Assembly: GCA_006384855.1 (NCBI GenBank)
Contig: VCJN01002436.1
Coordinates: 124,001 to 188,000 of the forward strand
Direction: 5' to 3'
Source of the DNA: Tetraselmis striata
Taxonomy: Eukaryota > Chlorophyta > Chlorodendrophyceae > Chlorodendrales > Chlorodendraceae
Length of the DNA: 64,000 nt
In this document: positions 27,830-39,974 of the stretch, in pieces
How the letters are laid out: each line of letters starts with the position of its first letter
How positions within the stretch are numbered: the stretch's first letter is position 1
Made by a program: the position numbers and the translations under genes
Notes under the pieces: model-generated
What the model was told of the DNA's origin: nothing
Database searches by the model: none
What the model saw: only the letters and a program-made list of their open reading frames with translations

Positions 27830-30090
27830 CGCTGCTGGTAGCCGCACCCTCACGGGCAGGTGCCCCGCACGACGCCCCGCACCGTTCGTCGGCAACCAGC
27901 GCCCCTTCAATATCCGCCGGGAGTGCCCAGCTGAAACACCCACCACTCGGAACGGCTCGTGTTATATGCACCAACAGCCTTCTTGGTGGAGAATGGGCGG
28001 GGACTGGTACCCACGCGCCCGTCTGGCACGTCGGGTGCGGCGGGCAGGCATCAAAACTCGCCGTTCCTCAACCTGCTTGCTTCGCGACCTAACAGTCATC
28101 CGTAGGTGGCGGGTCCATTTCCGGGCGGTTCATCCGCCCCCGCCGGCTACCAGTACGGTACCGGTACTTCTACGTACCCTTGACTGGGAGACGCCAGCGT
28201 CAGTAGCCCTATCGTCCAGGGGTTTATTTATAATCAGGTTTTATTCAGGCTCCATAATATCGCATAATCACAAATTGAGTAACCACCGCAGAGGAAAAAA
28301 ACATTAAAGGACTTTCCGCGACGAATTCTGGCGGTGGAGACACAATTATTTTACTAGATGTGCGACAATGCGCATACCTGTAGCACGATAGCATAGCATG
28401 GCAACTATGCTCTGTACTCGTAGCGACCGCGACACTGGGGTGGCATCTTATTGCAAAATCGCGATGTTTTCAGGACGAGTACATTAAAACCTTAATACTC
28501 TGATAGCGGGATGGATGGCCAAGTTTTATCACCGTTATCGTCTTGTCACCATAAGCAGCACGGCGGCGCCGGGGGGCGGCGGCGCCGGGTGGTTGCCCGA
28601 CGATCAGGCTCCTGCTGTAGTTGTTTGGAGGGTGTTGCTTATCTGCGCCATCGAGTACAACTCGCTCGACATCCGATTGGCCCGCCGGCGCTAAGCTCTG
28701 CTTAATGTAGGCTTTTCCCATTTTCATGCTGTACTTTCCGTGCAATCTCTATATGTCATCCCTGTAACCAAACCCATGATAACCAACATCTCATAGGTCA
28801 TCAGAACAGCCCTCGACATGCCTCTAGGGACTTCATGTCTCTCATCAGGGGCCAGCAAGGGCACCGCCGTGCTGCTGCTGATGGTCGCGAGACGACAGCG
28901 GATGATGAATATTTTAATATTAATCAACAGGTATCGCCACTTTGGTGTTGCCGGTGTAGGTGACGTATATTAAGTTGGCAAAGGGTGGGCGAGAGTATTT
29001 GGTATCACCTGATAATAATGCACGTGGAAACTCGCTCGTGATAGTAATGTGGGGGCAAGTGGTGTGCTAGCAGCGGTGCAACGTGTTATGTGACTTGGAC
29101 CACATGTATATCACGCTCTGTGTTGTGTCATGTCGGAACAGTGTATATACCATATGCTACAAGCTAACAGTGCATATGTGGCATTGTTGGTTCTTCTTTG
29201 AGCGCATCAGATGGGACATCGTCACAATCTTGTCAGCAACAACAATGCCGCTACAGCCACGGAGAATACAATAATCGGAATATTAACTTCGCACCGCCTT
29301 TGGGCCGCCTTTCTGTCAGGACTTGATTCTGATTACGGGTATAGCGCGTCGTAACAACCCCGTATTGTTTTTTCGGATGAGACCGCCTGCCCTGAGACAA
29401 GATTCGCCATAGCTGTTGCCGTCTACTCCTTGCAGGCGGCGGCATGGCAGAAATTTGATGTGCTGCATGGGAATACGAACGGGGCGGCGGCCCATTCTGG
29501 CATCAGTCCATATCCTCATGGTTGGGTCACCCAGTCCATACCCTAGCTACATATAGGGCTGATCAACTAGGTTTTGCGGCATCATCGCTACTTCTCCATG
29601 GCCTCGCCGTCGCGTATGCCGCCGGATACACGTACTGTTGCTGTTGAACTCACATACGCCACTGTGCTCAGTCGTATTTTTAGATAGCGATGAGACTTTT
29701 GTTAACATGCATACTTATGTATATACACAAATATATATACACAAATATATTAGACTGTTGTTAACATGCATATTATGTATATATACACAAATATATATAT
29801 ATTTACACAAATATATATAAACAAAGTGTTTCAGCGTATTCTGCTTCATTCGGGATGTGGTGAAACCAGCTGCTGTACACAAGGGGATGTCACACAGGAA
29901 GACTTGACCAGCGACGTGTGAGCGAATGCCGCCAACTGCACCACACACTTAGCTGTGAGCGCCTTTGGCACCGCAACGGATGGACCACATGCGACGAGGC
30001 AGATGACTAGCATGCGATTCGTGATTGGATTCAATGCTGTGCCGGTGTTGCACGCTGCCGTGGTGACACCCCGCGAGCCTTGCGAGCCGA
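27830..30090. other. Intergenic region with AT-rich repeats
   Basis: The kinase promoter should lie just above 27830. A G-rich ggcggcgccggggggcggcgg stretch occurs at 28561-28590. No coding region is recognised. An AT-rich tandem repeat is listed separately at 29698-29826. Confidence 0.4.
29698..29826 (+). repeat. AT-rich tandem duplication, about 59-bp unit
   Basis: gttaacatgcata...tatgtatatacacaaatatat at about 29701 recurs at about 29760 with small differences. Inside each unit, acacaaatatat is itself repeated two or three times. It could form cruciforms or serve as a matrix-attachment-like sequence; no function is shown. Confidence 0.8.
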
Positions 30091-30099
30091 GCCAACAAA

Positions 30100-30883
30100 C
30101 TAAACCTGCGCCGACATGCCCTCGGGGTCCGCTGCCTTCATAGTGGCCACAGCAAACACGCCGCAGCAGAGGCAGCAGCAGGTGAGCGCCCACAGCACCA
30201 AGTTGGTGATTACCCAGCCCTGGGTCCAGTGCCACAGGAAGGGTTCACATCCCCTGCGGCGGTGGGTGAGCAAGCAGCGGGGCGAGCAGCCGTCAGCAAC
30301 CGCAGCAGTGCCCGATAGGGCATGCTCCCTGCCAGGTCCTAGCATCAGGAGAGAGGCCGGCGGAAGGGGTATGCATGGTTTCACGCAACGGGGCGAGGGG
30401 GGTGGGGCTCACTTGGGTTCGAGCCCAAGCTCACACTCATCCGATGGGAAGGTCGTCCACACAAACACGGCACCGATGATGACCATGATCATGATGTAGC
30501 AGCTCTGGCAGGACTGCGTGAACCCAAACAGCTTGCCGACCGGACCGTCGTACATGGCCGCCATGCGCGCCTGGGACTCCTGGTGCTCGCGCATCATCTT
30601 GGCCACCGCCTCCTGCTGCGCCTCGGATAGGTCTGACCCATCTGGCCCCTTCGTCGGCACCTCGCCAATGTCCTTCGCCAGCTTTTTGGCCTGCAAAGGC
30701 CTCGCTCATCAGTGGCGCATGCCAAGAGCCGCTCAGAGCAAATCAGTTCGGGTGTTGGATGGGCGTACCTTGCTGTTGGACAAAAAAGTAGGCAGCGTAC
30801 ACGATCACAGCGATAATGATGCCGATCGCTCCGCAGGCGATGTTCCAGTTGGCCAGCGGCTTTTCGCAGCAGGCATCCTTGCT

Positions 30884-30919
<36 letters not shown>

Positions 30920-31149
30920 GGGGGTCAGCAGCTGGAAAGGAGACACCAGCGCAAGCAGGAAAGGAGCGAGAAGAAGGCAAGTTGCCGCAGAGGGGCGTCT
31001 GACATGGTGAGGCCCAGGGGGGGGGGGGGGGGGGGGCGCACTGCTGGACGCCGACGATGAGGAAGGCGACGGAGAAGCAGGCCGTCACGAAGGAGGTGCA
31101 CAGGACGGAGGAGAAGTAGGTGGCGGAGGCGACCGGCATCGTGCCCAAC
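30100..31149 (-). CDS. Four-transmembrane protein, family not recognised (5' end unresolved)
   Basis: Four exons on the - strand: 31149-31042, 30881-30769, about 30690-30413, and 30253-30100 (TAG). Each carries one hydrophobic span: TYFSSVLCTSFVTACFSVAF, IACGAIGIIIAVIVYAAYFF, CYIMIMVIIGAVFVW and WVITNLVLWALTCCCLCCGV. Between spans 2 and 3 lies an acidic/basic helical loop (EAQQEAVAKMMREHQESQ). The exon 3/4 junction is exact (AA|gtgagc ... cgcag|G). The exon 2/3 junction is off by one phase with the best sites; an alternative acceptor at gatgag|CG would fix it. An exon 1 upstream is implied by the acceptor gctcag|GTTGGG, but was not identified. The intron between exons 1 and 2 has poly(C) at both ends. 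Confidence 0.65.
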
Positions 31150-32390
31150 CTGAGCGCAGAGCGGTCAGCGGCGTGGTACAAGTGACATTACTCCTATAAA
31201 GCCCCCCCCCCCCCCCCCCCCCGGTCCACTACAGGAGCGGGTTCGTTGTAGAAGGGTTCGTGATAGGGAAAGTGTCACTATATCGCGGACTCCCCAGCAC
31301 AGGTCGCTGCGCGAACGCAGGGTCCACGCAGGGGGTGACGTCCGATCCGGCCGAGCCGCGCACCTTCTTAGCCCCGCGAGACGGCGGCTGCGACCCGGAG
31401 GCGCAGGAGGTGATGGGGAGGGGCACCCTAACCTGGCCGCCCAACGAGGCGCTCTGCCAGCCCCCTTGCAGTTGCGATGAGCCGCGCTGGACCAAGGCGG
31501 GTGAAGGGGTCGATAAGTGCAACCTTCGACAGCGAAGCGACAGACGGTGACAGGGTCACAGGTATGAGTCGGCGGGACGGACGCGAGCAGCCCAGAATAA
31601 GACGGCAGCCCGGCTGCGACTGCTGCTTTGATGACAGTCGGTCGATCGACGAGTCGTCGCGACCCCCGCCTCACATAATCCTTATACGATCGGTATGAGC
31701 CTGGTAGTCGCTACGTAGCGCCAGATACAGGTACCGGCAGTAATACATACAGTAGTCGCTAAATATATATATTAATTACATGAGCTAAATATATATATAC
31801 CATTTATTGATTTATTATTAGGCCATTCCGACAAAATGACCTGGTTTAGGTCACCCCCCCCCCCCCCCCCCCTTCATTAACTTTTTCTTTTACCCCCCCC
31901 CCCCCCCCCCCCCCCCCCACTTCATTTGAGCCCCCCATCCGGTTTGTTTGTAGTGATTTTCTAGTACTTTATGTACTGCGGCACACTATGTAATGCATTT
32001 TGACATGTGGCATGCACTTTCAACAACGCAATGCACCATGCCTCTCCCCCACCCCAACTGCATGTGGTAAGCCATTAACATGCAGACGGGTGGGAAAATT
32101 GAGAGAACAAGTGAGCGTTGAGTAGTGCCCCGGCGACCCAGCAGAGGGCTTGGTGCGGCTGTTGTTTTGGATACTAGCCATGTTGAGAGTCGTCCCGGCA
32201 ACGAATGAGCGGTCGTGCGGTGCGTTGCGGTGGCGGTTCCATCATTCCATGTGTTGAATTCTTGATTTCGCAGCAAATTCAACGTGCAACACGCATCGCC
32301 GCTTATTGCTGCCGCCGAGCTCTTGCCCCGCCAGCCCTTTGCACATGCCGACAGCATACCCACTGGGTGATGTCCCGGCGACGCAGCGGC
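31150..32390. other. Intergenic region with poly(C) tracts and AT-rich repeats
   Basis: 31.2-31.65 kb on the - strand may hold the missing 5' exon of the four-span protein gene (open frames, none convincing). Poly(C) runs occur at 31202-31222, 31853-31872 and 31895-31918. A ctaaatatatatat element is repeated at 31758 and 31784. Two diverged copies of a sequence around tcccggcgacg...gcggcgacggtt occur at about 32190-32240 and 32372-32418. Confidence 0.45.
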
Positions 32391-32520
32391 CGTGCAGTGC
32401 TCTGCGGCGACGGTTTCAGGACTGGTTTCGGAGCATTTGGAGATGCGTTGTGCCCGGCGAACATCATTATTCCGTGTGTGGGGCCCTATAGTAGCCCCCC
32501 CCCCCCCCCCCCCCCCCCCC

Positions 32521-33087
32521 AAACTGTTTGCATGTGCTGACATGTGTAGTCATATATCTGGGGCCCACGCGGAGCAGTTCCCGCTGTTCCAACTCATGCG
32601 GCTGACCGCACGCGTGGTGCAAGAAGCCCTCACCCACACATGGATTCAGACGGACAGATTCAGCCGGTTCCTGTCCGACATCACAAAGGAAGCCCACAAG
32701 TGGGAGACAGACAGAGCGGCAATCCCCGGGAGCACGCACCACGTCGGGTCTTTTCTCCCCTATGCCCCTTTGACGTGGACCGCGACTTCCCCGCCAAGGC
32801 TTGCGCACATGGAACCCATTCATAAGTGGCGCGAGGGGTATTTCCCAACGGTTAGTAAGCCCAAGGAGGCACAGTATCCTCACAGCTTCCAGGGAACACT
32901 TGGCGCGGCTTCCAACTGTGGCAGACCTCACGAAGGTGCCCTAGCCGCCCCCCTAAAGTCTGAATTTCAAATGTATAGAAAATTAGGCAGGAGCTATTTT
33001 GTGGTGGGCACCGCCCACAACGGCGAAGTGATGCCCAGCAATGTAATAAAAGCGCCTCCGCGACACCGGCCCACACCTCCGCCGTGA
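32521..33087 (+). other. Open frame of unknown origin
   Basis: An uninterrupted frame, part of a larger one starting upstream, encodes about 189 residues after a poly(C) tract. It contains an amphipathic stretch (FPLFQLMRLTARVVQEALTH) and several Trp residues. Balanced composition makes it more protein-like than its antisense, but there is no ATG near the start and no recognised domain. It could be one exon of an unknown gene or a transposon fragment. Confidence 0.3.
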
Positions 33088-33089
33088 CT

Positions 33090-33600
33090 GCCGCGCAAGC
33101 CATGATCGCATGCCGGCAGCTTGCGATCATGATTTGCCACGCACTCCCGGCACCCTGCCGGCACATGCATGCTGTGCCGCAACGCTACGCGCGAACTAAG
33201 CACCATTGATGTGCGGGCACGCACGGGCTTCGCGAGAGTCGGCCGCCGCACCGTGCCAGTACCTATCGTGATTACTCCTTGGCATGGGCCGGGGGCGCGG
33301 CCCGCCAGCGTGGGGCACCGCGACGCCAGCGACGCCAGCGACCCCGCGTTGTGCAGTGATGTGCGGCGATGTGCAGTGAGTACGTGCAGCCGCCTGTACT
33401 TAGCCCGGGTGCTCCGCGTCGGCGGGCGACACGCGAGCCCGCGTGCGCATATCAATTTGATGAAATTATGGAAACGAGAAATTCATATAGTACTTTAAAG
33501 GTCGCGCGCGATAGTCGTCGCTACTCGGTATGAAATCCACGTCTCTCGTCCGTCCCGTATCGTCCCCGCATGTCGTCGTTCGTCACCAGTAGGGCACACT
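33090..33600. other. Intergenic
   Basis: No gene recognised. A small tandem of gacgccagc occurs at about 33322-33345, and a perfect short inverted repeat, gatcgcatgccggcagcttgcgatc, at 33103-33127. Confidence 0.4.
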
Positions 33601-33604
33601 TGCG

Positions 33605-34441
33605 TCACATCTGAATCTCACAGTGGGTAGTGCGGCGGCGTTGGCGCGGAGATTGAGAGACCACAAAATGATAAAGATGCATCGGTGTGTGCAATGCAGT
33701 AGCCAGACAATGATGGTGATGTTCATGAAAACGTTTCAAAAATGTAGCACATGGCAGCCTTGTTTGAAAATTGTGAACACTTGTTTGTACAAGTGTGCAT
33801 GGTCCGCACCCTTGTCCCTGCGCTTTACATGTGCTACAATGTCTACGGCTAGCATAAGCAAACCATACAATAGTAATAAGCGCCTCCAGTGGCCGACTCC
33901 GAAGGCGCAGCCGCGGTGGTGGCTGATATGCCGCCGACGCTGACGCTGACGCCGTCGGGGCTGTCGCTCCCGGTTGCGGGTGCGCGCCTCGTATGCGCTC
34001 CATTGCTTGGCTGGCCAGCTCCTTGTCCAGGTTCATGAGCTTTTGCTTGCCGTTAGCATGCTTCAACGTGCGCACGACGTGCTTCAGCCCATCTGCTTCG
34101 CATGCATGCGCGATGTAAGAAAACATTTGTCAGTGACACACAATAAAGTTGCAGCCAACAGCAACGAAAAGCGCAGGCTGTATCTCGCAGATGGGCATCA
34201 CGACGTGATAGACGTCCGGCAGGTCTTTGTGGCGCCGTCCGGCTCCAAGTTGTCCAACACTACAGTGCACACATATTTGTCCGGGTTGAACCACGCCACC
34301 GACTGGTGGGTGTATTACTCCCACTCCAGCCTGGACTCGCATGCATGTCAAGGCATCATCACAAACATAGATGTCGCGAATAAAGGGGTGATCCTCTGGC
34401 AAAGCAAGGGCGGGGAGCCTGTGCGTAGGAACCGGTCATGA
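33605..34441. pseudogene. Opposed ORF fragments, possible transposon remnant
   Basis: On + strand, a frame reaching 34441 holds about 90 well-composed residues from 34130 (AGGTG-free reading with HTYLSGLNHATDWWVYY). On - strand, 34126-33905 encodes a helical stretch (LKHVVRTLKHANGKQKLMNL). Both look like pieces of coding sequence rather than random frames, but neither has a start, a full domain or a recognisable family. The head-to-head arrangement of two fragments suits a decayed mobile element. Confidence 0.3.
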
Positions 34442-34719
34442 CGACGACGCCATGGTGGCGCGCATGCGCTAGTATGTGAGAGTTGGCGGCCAACATAGGT
34501 TGCTGGCGGGCGCTGGAAGTGTGACGAGGAGCGGTCGTCAGTCGGTAGGAGGTAGGTGGTAGGTAGCTAGGTTTGCATGCGGGCGAGCACGGTGGCAGCA
34601 GCGGCGGCGGCGCAGGAAAAGAACAAATGGGAGGTGCACTACCCAGCGGCGAATCAGCGAGCCCCGCACTACCCAGCGGCGGGGAGCCAGGGGCGTTCGG
34701 TGTCGTCTGATGGTGGCAT

Positions 34720-35000
34720 GGCAGCAAGCATGGCCGCCCAGCGTTCGAACCCCGAAGGACTAATGCACCAACCGGAACCCAGGACACGCCGGAACGGTAA
34801 TGCCGAAATATATCGACCAGAAATCGATCCCGGGACCTCTCGCGTAGAAGATGACCGCTCAAACGAGCAGACACGGGATGTGCAAGGTATTTATTTCGAC
34901 AATATTGGCCCCGCGTGTCATCCTGGGTTCTACCCGGTTGATGCATAAATTAGCCAGGCCTTCGGGGTCCGAATGAAGCTATGGTCGAAGGGCTATGCCA
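34720..35000. repeat. Two SINE-like copies in head-to-head orientation
   Basis: 34740-34870 is the reverse complement of, and 34880-34995 is direct to, the SINE-like repeat at 50493-50690. Shared words include ttcggcaatat, ggccccgcgtgtc, cccggttgatgcat, agcccttcgggg and gggctatgccag. The inverted copy retains a degenerate tRNA-like head (gagcggtcatcttctacgcg, then the B-box-like ggatcgatttc). The two halves meet around 34870-34880. Confidence 0.75.
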
Positions 35001-35296
35001 GCTTGGTGGCGGACGGAGCCCCATATATATTCTGCGACCATCATACGTATCGCCATGTGCGACCTCGTCTCTATTGGTGGAGTCCTGATATGGCGGAGGT
35101 ATCTTGACCTCCAATGAACCCACCGAGGATGGTGTCGACAGAAAGGTACATATAGGTGGACATGGATACCAATAGTGTACATGTATATATGACATCGCTC
35201 ACCATACACTCGTACAATACACTACGCACCGTACACTCCGCTTACGTACACTACTCGTGTACCGTTTATCATCCGTACGTCACTGCGTGCGTCATC

Positions 35297-35611
35297 ATGT
35301 CATCAGATGGAGAAGAACCCATCGTTAAGCCGACGCTCGAATCGCTACAAGCAGACATGAAGGCCCAGTCTACATTGCTGCGCGAGCTTGCAACAACGTT
35401 AGCTCAATTGACGGCTCATGACCGTGTTGTTGACGGAGACAGAGTACATGGCCCTACTGTTTCCAGGCAGCGCGTCGCGGGACAGCCGACATGCACCGGG
35501 GGAGCCGCAAAGCGCCCCAGCTTGCTAGAGCTAGCCCAGAGCGACCGTGTCGGAGCAAAATCCGCGAGTGACGAGGATGACTACCTCGCGGTGCCAGAAC
35601 TACTGCAATGA
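35297..35611 (+). pseudogene. Gag-like ORF of recombinase element copy 1
   Basis: Starts at an ATG at 35297 and runs 104 residues. The first half is a predicted helix with heptad-like Leu spacing (LQADMKAQSTLLRELATTLA), the second half is hydrophilic. Copy 2 has the same start at 48216 with about 75% similar residues, which shows it is a real element ORF. It ends at TGA 35609; homologous reading continues in other frames to about 36240, so it is truncated. Confidence 0.55.
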
Positions 35612-36769
35612 GCAGAGTCTGGCTACGAGGGCGTTCGACCGATCAGCCCAGTGCATGGGCTCTTCCCCCTGAGCACCAACCTCACGACGAACGAGTACCT
35701 TTAGCATGACGACCGGCGTCTGCCGGCCCGGGAGGAGTATCTTTGGATGGCATGTTTCGGAGCCCACGTGGCTGCTCTCTTCGTAGCTCTCGACGAGTCG
35801 CTACCTTACGTCCCTGCTGCTAATCAAGACTTCACCCCTACCTCGCGCGTGCTCGGAATCACGCCGAGGCCATCATCGACAAGGCATTTCGCTTTCGTGT
35901 AGTAAGCCTTCGCGCGGAGGCTTAACGGGGTCAAGCGTGTGCACTGTGACCAAGGCGTCCTGTTGGACGTGCTGCGAGCCCAGCATTGTTTTTAGCATGC
36001 CGCCAAACATCTGGGTTCTACGATTTTCGGGGACCTGGTGAAGGACTACAAGCGCCGCGTCTTCGAGGCGACGGTTGCCAGCGGCGCAAAAAGCTACCGC
36101 TACTGCTCTGGTGGCGGCGGCGGCGGCTGCAGGACGCGGGCGTGGCCGCGAATACAAGGTGAGCATGAATGACGGTGTGCGGCGCCTTTCGTCGGAGCTG
36201 CTGACGCAGTGCAAGGCCACCTTTCGGAGACTGCTGCACGGCGAACCTTAGCAACTCAACTGCGGGATGAGCGCCATGTGTCCGGACCAGATCCCCCACC
36301 CTACATACTTCATACTTCATTTAGACTTTCCTCGGTGCGGCACTTCTTATATAGCTACAACCGAGTGCGGCTCATCAACCATCCGCACACATGCGCATGG
36401 CGGCTCAACAATCCGTCTCCCGTACCATCTCGTCGTTGCGTCTGTCGGTTGTTACAATGCGTGTTACAATTGGTTCTCAACGACCAAGCTTCGCGCGTGT
36501 ACGTTACGCGCGTGACATGCGCTAGGAGCGAAGGGCGCGGGGCGGCCCTCCCACCTGAACCTAGCCCCGCAAACCCGTACTGATGATGTTGCAAACCCGT
36601 CCAGCAATTACTGGCTAGCCGCAGGAAACCTAACCGCCGCCGCCGAATATTTTGCTAATAAAAAGAACCGGCCCCGTGCCACTCCGTCGGCCAAGCGCCG
36701 TAGTTACGTAATTGACGAGCCCGAAGCTGTCGCCCCTTATTGCTTGGGCTGCTCTACTCCGGTCTCGTC

Positions 36770-37830
36770 TGCAGGAGGCGTTCTTCTCACACAATAAGCT
36801 TGGACAGTGGACCCTCGACCTACTCTCCAGCTCCCTCACCGCTCAGACGTTCAAGAGCTACGCCGGCTGACTGTCTCAGTTCGCGGATTTCTGCAACGAC
36901 TCGGATCAAAACGTCAGCCCGATGGAGGCGACCGCTGCCACTGTCGTCCAGTACGTCGCTTGGCGGATTGGTGAGCGGGGTCACATTGGGGCTAAGTCGT
37001 TACATCCTTACTTGTCGGCAATCAACACGTTGATTTCTTCGAGCTACACGACCTCGACCTGATCGCCAAGGACAGCATGCACCTTACCGCCGCTCGTCGT
37101 GGCCTAATGCTAAAGCAACGTCGCCTGGAGGCTGCCACTTTGCGAGTTCCTATGCCTGCTAATGTCGCTTACAGCTTCGTCGAGTGCGCAGAGTTGATTG
37201 TGTCTGCTCCCTAGTCCGAGTCTAAGTACGATTTCCGAGCCCTTATAATGGTTTCGGTTGCCAACTTCATGTTCTTTGCAAGGGGACTTACTGGCGTGTC
37301 ATGCCGAGTGCGGGACGTGCATGTCGACGACTATAACATTACCATGCAAATGCACCGCGAGACGAAGGGACGCGCCGGTCGACGCGGCCCCAACGACTCG
37401 CCTTCCAGTGTCAGAGCACCCCCGCATTGCGCGTCTCCTGCACCACTTCATCGACCACGTACATACTGCCCCCATGGCCCCTGTTGCCATGGCCGAAACA
37501 AACTTCTAGGCGGTCACCCCGAGCGCGCAGTTCAAGTCTTGGACTACCGCTACAATGTTGGATTGGCTCTATACGGCCGTTCGCCTTGTCGGTGCTACCC
37601 CTCCCGCGAGCACTTCATGGAGCTCACACAGCCTTCGCAAGGGAGCAACATCTGCCACTAACGCCATCGGAACTCCGCTGTCCCACATCCGCTACCAAGG
37701 CGATTGGGCTACCAACTCCGACGTCGTTCTAGACTATATCGACCCCAACGTCCTTCCTTCGCCTTTCGCGTGGTTCTTCTTCGGTCACATCGCGCCCCTC
37801 CGCCACTTCCAAGTCCAACAAGACTCCGCA
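36770..37830 (+). pseudogene. Tyrosine recombinase, copy 1, frameshifted
   Basis: The core-binding domain (about 36773-37035) reads LGQWTLDLLSSSLTAQTFKS with FADFC and HPYLSAINT, the SAM-like N-terminal fold of phage-integrase-type enzymes. The catalytic domain contains FMFFARGLTGVSCRVRDVHV (37264-37330), HSLRKGAT (37624-37650) with the second catalytic Arg, and VLDYIDP (37726-37746) with the presumed tyrosine nucleophile, then FFFGHIAP. Stops and frame changes (for example TGA at 36868) inactivate it. The DIRS/Crypton type recombines circular DNA intermediates. Confidence 0.75.
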
Positions 37831-38262
37831 GCGGTGGCCTTTCGGTGCCCCCTTCGTGACGTGGCGCTACCCCTTCTCCGTCAATCTACCGCTCTCTCCG
37901 TTCGCTCGCTCGTCACTGGCAAAACCAGACTCAACTTGGAAATGTTCCAAGCTTGTTTATGGTTGGTTTCCTCCTTTCCCTAACTTACCGCTTTTCCGGC
38001 TAACGTGCTACTAAGTGGCACGGGTTACTAGGCACCTGTCGTTGCGCCCTTTTTATTGCTTACAGCACGGGTAGACATGAAAGCAACCATAAAAGCTGGG
38101 CCTGCCATGTTCCAGTTTCGCTTCGTTACACCCAGCGCCCCCTTGACTCACTCCGTTTTCCCTCCACGCTTTCACTTTTAAACCTTCCTGCCAATTTCGG
38201 CTCTTGTCGATGTAAAGCAGCCTGCGAGACCTTCTTGGCAGAACCATACTCAACTTTGAAAT

Positions 38263-39366
38263 GTGTTAGTTGTATTCGAACAGAGCACGTCACACATAAT
38301 CGTTACGTACGGGTAGTTTGTCACAGATTAGCCGTGCGGAGTACTGGAATATGGGAATTATCTGTCTGTCTGTGACGCTACCCATCGATATGGATTATGT
38401 GATTTGCGATCTGGCGTCTGCTATTCGACTATTTATGAAGGCGCTTACAACCCATATATTCGAAAAGCCGGGCGACCGCCACCATTCAGCGGCCCGACAG
38501 GACCGGATCGTGGGTGCGGCAGGCCAGGCGGCACCATGCCCACCTCCACGTCGTGAGCGATGGTGACCCCTAAGAACCGTGCCCGGCTGGGTGCGGCAAG
38601 GGGCTGAGCGGGGTGGTCGGTTGTGGCGGGTCCTCGGATCCTGCGACGACTCGGGCACCCGCGCCGTACTGTGGCGACGGGTTTGACGCATTCCGCATAA
38701 GACGCCCGGACTTGTATTTCCATATAGACAGCCACGTTCTGCCTTTACGCGCGCCATCTGAGGCTCGCGCAACGGCTACCGTAGCTCTAGTAGACAGCTT
38801 AAAGACAGCTTACAAAGGCCCCCATGCGACTTCGAGCTAGAGAGCTTGCCCTTCCCGCTTCGAGCAGTGAATGTCGACCGAACGATGGCGCACGACGCCG
38901 ACTCTTCCGGTGCATCGCCGACTCTTTTCCCGCCCCCCAGCCGAATTGGCTTTTCCGGGAAATCGGTGGCTAAACCAGGATATTTTAAAATCGTAACAGC
39001 CTAAATAAGGCCGCCGGCGCGATGCGATAGAGCTCAGCAGCTTGGCCTGGCGGCAGCTGGTCTGCCACCAGACAGGCGAGTGCAGCGCCCTGTCACCCAA
39101 GTCCAGGCGGCACCCCCCTGCCACCTGCGAGACCCCTGAGAAACCCTTTTCGCCCGTCAGCAGCATACTTTGCCGCGACTCGACGCTCTAGAACAGTGTT
39201 CGCGAAGCCCCTAACAGATACGACGCAAAGCGAGTATATACGCTGACGAGCCACTAGTTTAGTTTGCGCCGAGTCCGCCCTGTCGCCGAGCCACAGACGG
39301 CCAACTTCCAACGGGTCACGTTGCTCGCCTTGGCAGAAGGCAGGCACAGTGGGGACCAGGCAGCCC
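38263..39366. other. Intergenic
   Basis: No gene recognised. Open frames here are short and lack domains. The last 300 bp are the upstream region of the ORF at 39367. Confidence 0.4.
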
Positions 39367-39840
39367 ATGAGTAAGTACTCCCACGTGTTGCAACGCCACG
39401 GCCTTCCCACCTCCCCACTTGTGAGCGCACAGCGCGGCGCCGCGAACTCGCCGCCCAGCGCCGGCTCGCCGCGCTTGGGCTCCTTGGACGTGGACTTCAA
39501 CTCCAGGCTTCTTCTCGCCGAAATTGGGGTCGAGACCTCGCCGACCGGGCCAGCATCTGCGGCGGCTGAGCGTCGGCCAGTAAAGAGCGCCACGGCATCG
39601 CTGGCGAGCTGCCCCTATTCAGTGCGCGAGAGCAGCGGCCGCCCAACGGCCGAGGGCGCGATGAGTGAGGGCGAGCTGGTCGCTCGCGAAGACGGCTACC
39701 TCAGCGCGGAGCTGGGCACGCTGCAGCAGGCGATGGAGGGCGCAGAGCAGGCGGAGCGCGAGGGCGGCCAGCCCCGGAGGCTGGACTTTAGCCGCCAGCG
39801 CATGCGGGAGCGCCTCCTCCGGAATAAGGGCTCGCGCTGA
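39367..39840 (+). CDS. Hypothetical protein, 157 residues
   Basis: The ATG at 39367 opens an uninterrupted frame to TGA 39838. The N-terminal two thirds is Ser/Ala/Pro-rich and likely disordered. The C-terminal third is a charged helix (LQQAMEGAEQAEREGGQPRR, then RQRMRERLLRNKGSR). Codon use is GC-rich like neighbouring exons. It lies tail to tail with the ubiquitin-like membrane protein gene (whose poly(A) signal is at 39975). The family is not recognised; a single-exon gene would be unusual beside the intron-rich genes here, so part of a larger gene is possible. Confidence 0.45.
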   Translation: MSKYSHVLQRHGLPTSPLVSAQRGAANSPPSAGSPRLGSLDVDFNSRLLLAEIGVETSPTGPASAAAERRPVKSATASLASCPYSVRESSGRPTAEGAMSEGELVAREDGYLSAELGTLQQAMEGAEQAEREGGQPRRLDFSRQRMRERLLRNKGSR

Positions 39841-39974
39841 GTATCTGCAACATCTTGTTGGAGCACTGGGTGGCCTGAGGACCCAGCGTGTGCATGATGG
39901 AGAACAGGTAGCCGTGCACCGATTCATACCGTGCTGAGATGCTCACTCTGCAATGCCTGCTCTCTAGTAATAAA

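Larger units (their letters stand above)
35297..38262 (+). mobile_element. Tyrosine-recombinase element, copy 1 (DIRS/kangaroo-like, no RT)
   Basis: A gag-like ORF begins at 35297 (MSSDGEEPIVKPTLESLQAD), followed by a decayed linker and a tyrosine recombinase from about 36770 to 37830. The 3' end has the arrangement B1 (37915-37943), A2 (about 37955-38137), B2 (about 38236-38262), homologous to copy 2 at 47.9-50.4 kb. No reverse transcriptase or RNase H motif was seen, so this is either a non-autonomous DIRS-type derivative or a Crypton-like element. The 5' A1 repeat seen in copy 2 was not found here. Confidence 0.7.
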
